In this document: piece by piece, positions 54,001-57,000 of the stretch
Position numbering within the stretch: the first letter of the stretch is position 1
How the letters are laid out: the number at the start of each line of letters is the position of its first letter
Origin: Onchidella celtica
Lineage: Eukaryota; Mollusca; Gastropoda; Systellommatophora; Onchidiidae
DNA: 64,000 nt
NCBI GenBank assembly: GCA_963931925.1
Contig: OZ007571.1
Coordinates: 58,491,625-58,555,624, forward strand
Direction: 5' to 3'
Translations under genes and position numbers: made by a program
The notes under the pieces: generated by a model
Seen by the model: only the letters and a program-made list of their open reading frames with translations
What the model was told of the DNA's origin: nothing
Databases searched by the model: none

Positions 54001-57000
54001 CCTGTATGATAGATCTATTGCCATAGTATGATTGGAATAATATAGCACATTGTTGATGAATTGAATAGTGATTGTGCATAAAATATAGTCTTTTGGCAAC
54101 TGCTTAAATTACCTACAAGCCGAAGAGTGCTTCTGTAGGCTTTGAACGTACTGGGCTCTCCTAACATTTAAGCCCATATGATTTATGGAGAGTTTGCCTG
54201 GCGACTGGCCAGTGGCGACTCAACTGTCACTTTAAATTGATATCCAGTTTCGTATAATATACCTATTTACTATTGATTGCAGTACCTCCATAGTTACATG
54301 AATATCATTGGTTAAGTTATTAATTAGAGTTTTTGGTTTGAATATATACCTCTATTGTCTTTTGTTTTGTTATTAATATTTATGTAAACTATGGCCTGAC
54401 CGGCCTGACATATATACGCTCTAGTTATTTAGTACTTTTCTTGTGTGGTTGTGTCCGAGTGTGAGTTAGCTGCCTCTCGTGCAGTCGTAACATCCCCAAG
54501 ACCCTAACTCTGCCACTGACATCTGGAGGAGACCCCACTGACACTTTCCAGAAAATAGTTACGGTATTAAATTTGCCCTATGTTAGAGTTATACGATTTT
54601 CATCTGTACTTTATTCTAAAGCTTGGGGGCCTTCCATTTTCAACATTTTGAAGTGCAAGGCGGTGTTCCATATCGACTTTCTGGGGGGGGGGGGGTATTG
54701 CTAATTAGATCACATTACCACCAAGAACAGTTGATTTTCAACTCCTTAGATAACCATTTCTTACCTTTTCGGCGGTGATGACGGCGAGGCGAGTCACAAT
54801 AATGTTAATGGCATTTCCGATGGTTGGGTTATGGAACAGCTTGGCCACCTGACCTCAAGGGAGAAATAGAGACAACAACACCATACAGATATTGATTTAT
54901 TGATTTTTCTTAAGGTTTAATTGTATTTATTTTTACTTCATCACTTGTGGCCACCATTAGGTTGATAACTTTCTATCATAGTAATGAAGTTTCGTATTCA
55001 TGCACAGATCTGAATGATAGTTTGTACTTCTCAGTGTCATGGTTGCAAGTTGCAAGAAATCGCGCAGTCAGTGGAACCATCAGCCAGGATGAGAAGAAAA
55101 AATGTGGCAAAAAGAAAAAAAGTGTATGTAGCAATGCAATCGCGAAAGAAATCATACAGAAACGATACAATAAAACGCAAAGGCAGGGGATCTACAGACA
55201 CACCATGCTTTCAGTATGTTTACCTTTATCAGGGATTGACAACGTGCTGGGCTCCCAAAATCAAGTCTGGACTCGCAGCTAAGTACTCGTATAGATTTCA
55301 CTAGTTACAATTTTTTTTCTTTGTACGGTTTGTTTTATTGGTTCAATTTTCACCCTGTTACATTTGTTTCCCTTCATAATTTTAGGTAAACCCAAGGAAA
55401 ACTTGGTGTGTCTTCCCATTTCCTTTGCGTTTTAACGTACATCGTTTCTGTATTATTTCTTACGCGGAGTTTGCTACATACAACTTTTTCTTTTATTTTT
55501 TACCACATTTTGCCTTTGCTTTAAAGCCTTTCTGCGACCCCAGATATTTTCTGTAGTTTGTATAATATTTTATCACTGGTTCAGAATGCGGCGTCCTGCG
55601 GGCCAGCGGAAACACAGAGAGGAGTTCAAAATAATTATAATTATCAGTCAGTGAATCCTGAAAAGCTGCATCTTTTTAGTTTTGTTTTGTTTCGTTTTCT
55701 ACTACGCCACTGGTTCATTCAATAGTGATACAAAAATATGCACCACATATAATTTCATCCTTTGGGGCCCATACCAAGATAGCGTTAAAACAAAACTTCT
55801 GAAATGAGTACCGGTATAATACATTTTACTACTATTAATACTCATAGAAATAGGTTTGGGGGGAAAAAAATTAGAAATTTGAATCCCATGGTATGGTGAA
55901 ACGCCTTAAAAGAAACATCGTTGGTGTTTATAACAAATTAAATTAGTATTCGAAGGAGCTAATTGTATGGTCTTTGAAATAGATTATATTAATATCTAAA
56001 GGAGATATCTGAGATATGTGTAATAAATTAAATTAATATTTAAAGACCGCTGCCTGTGATGTTTATAATCAATATTCAAAACAGATATCTGCGATGTTCA
56101 AAATAGAAACCAGTATTCAAAGGATATACCTACAATGTTCATGATGGTCAGCACGTAGGCCGTGAGTGCACCGGTGCTCCCCTCGGGGCCGTTGGTCATG
56201 TGATAGTCCATCATTTTCTTGTCTATAACCACAAGAGTTTCCACGTGTCTTTCCATACTGACCGATCGCTTGGACCTTTTTCGTGATCTGCAGGTTGGGA
56301 ACACAGATTCAGAAAGCAAGGCTTATAGTCTGGTATTGGGATAGCTCGCTCCCTATCTGCCTTTCTCTCTCTCTCTCTCTCCATCTTTCGCTAGCTGCCC
56401 TTCTCACTCTCTCTCTCTTTCTCTTTCTCCCTCCACCTCTCTTTCTCTCTCTCTCACGTCTTTCCCTCTCCCTCCCTGCTCTCCCCTCGCTCTTTCTTTC
56501 TCTTTCTCCCTCCGTATTTCTCTATGCCTCCCTCCTCCCCTCTCTCCTTTTCAAGAGCCGTTAACCAATCACTTCCAAAGTTTTTGAGACCCAGTTAGCT
56601 TCTGTGTGAACACTTGCATAAAATGTCCTTGGTGTGCCCCTGTAAACATACCTCTCTGACTGCTTGTGTCTTCTTGCATTTTTTCTTTTGGGTCGCCACT
56701 TCCAGTAGGGCGATTGTTGGCTTGGCTTCAAGACATCATTCTGATTACCATGTCTCTTCTGATACCATTTGGTGAACTTTCGACGTTTGTATTCTGTGGA
56801 GAGCAATCTGGCTGCTGATTATTTAGTGCATATCATCACCTATTTTTATTGAAAGTCGTTTAAAACCACTACACCGAGAAAATCGCACTATAAAATTTGA
56901 TTTCTGGTGGCATAACATGGCAATAAAATGAATTTCATGTAGGCGATTCCTACAAATAAATGCCGATTGACTGACTGATTTATTGATTGGTCGATTGGGT

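Larger units (their letters stand above)
46371..54521 (+). mobile_element. Gmr1-type LTR retrotransposon C (integrase before RT)
   Basis: 8.15 kb with terminal direct repeats: left 46371-47031 (shared part) and right 53297-54521. A single long frame (48202-52677) encodes gag to RNase H with integrase upstream of RT. An 11-nt purine tract GGGGTGGGGGA (53284-53294) precedes the right LTR. The left repeat matches the right one exactly for 661 bp and then diverges. The outer flanks (CTTTC and TCTGG) are not a target duplication. It sits antisense in the ADAMTS intron between exons 5 and 4. The exact identity of the shared LTR segments suggests a recent event. Confidence 0.93.

Noticed and set aside
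54947-55304. Overlapping 111- and 96-codon plus-strand frames
   Set aside because: No similarity to known domains and AT-rich composition typical of intron.
56283-56564. Leu/Ser-rich plus-strand frame resembling a membrane protein
   Set aside because: Low-complexity CT repeat translated; overlaps ADAMTS intron sequence.
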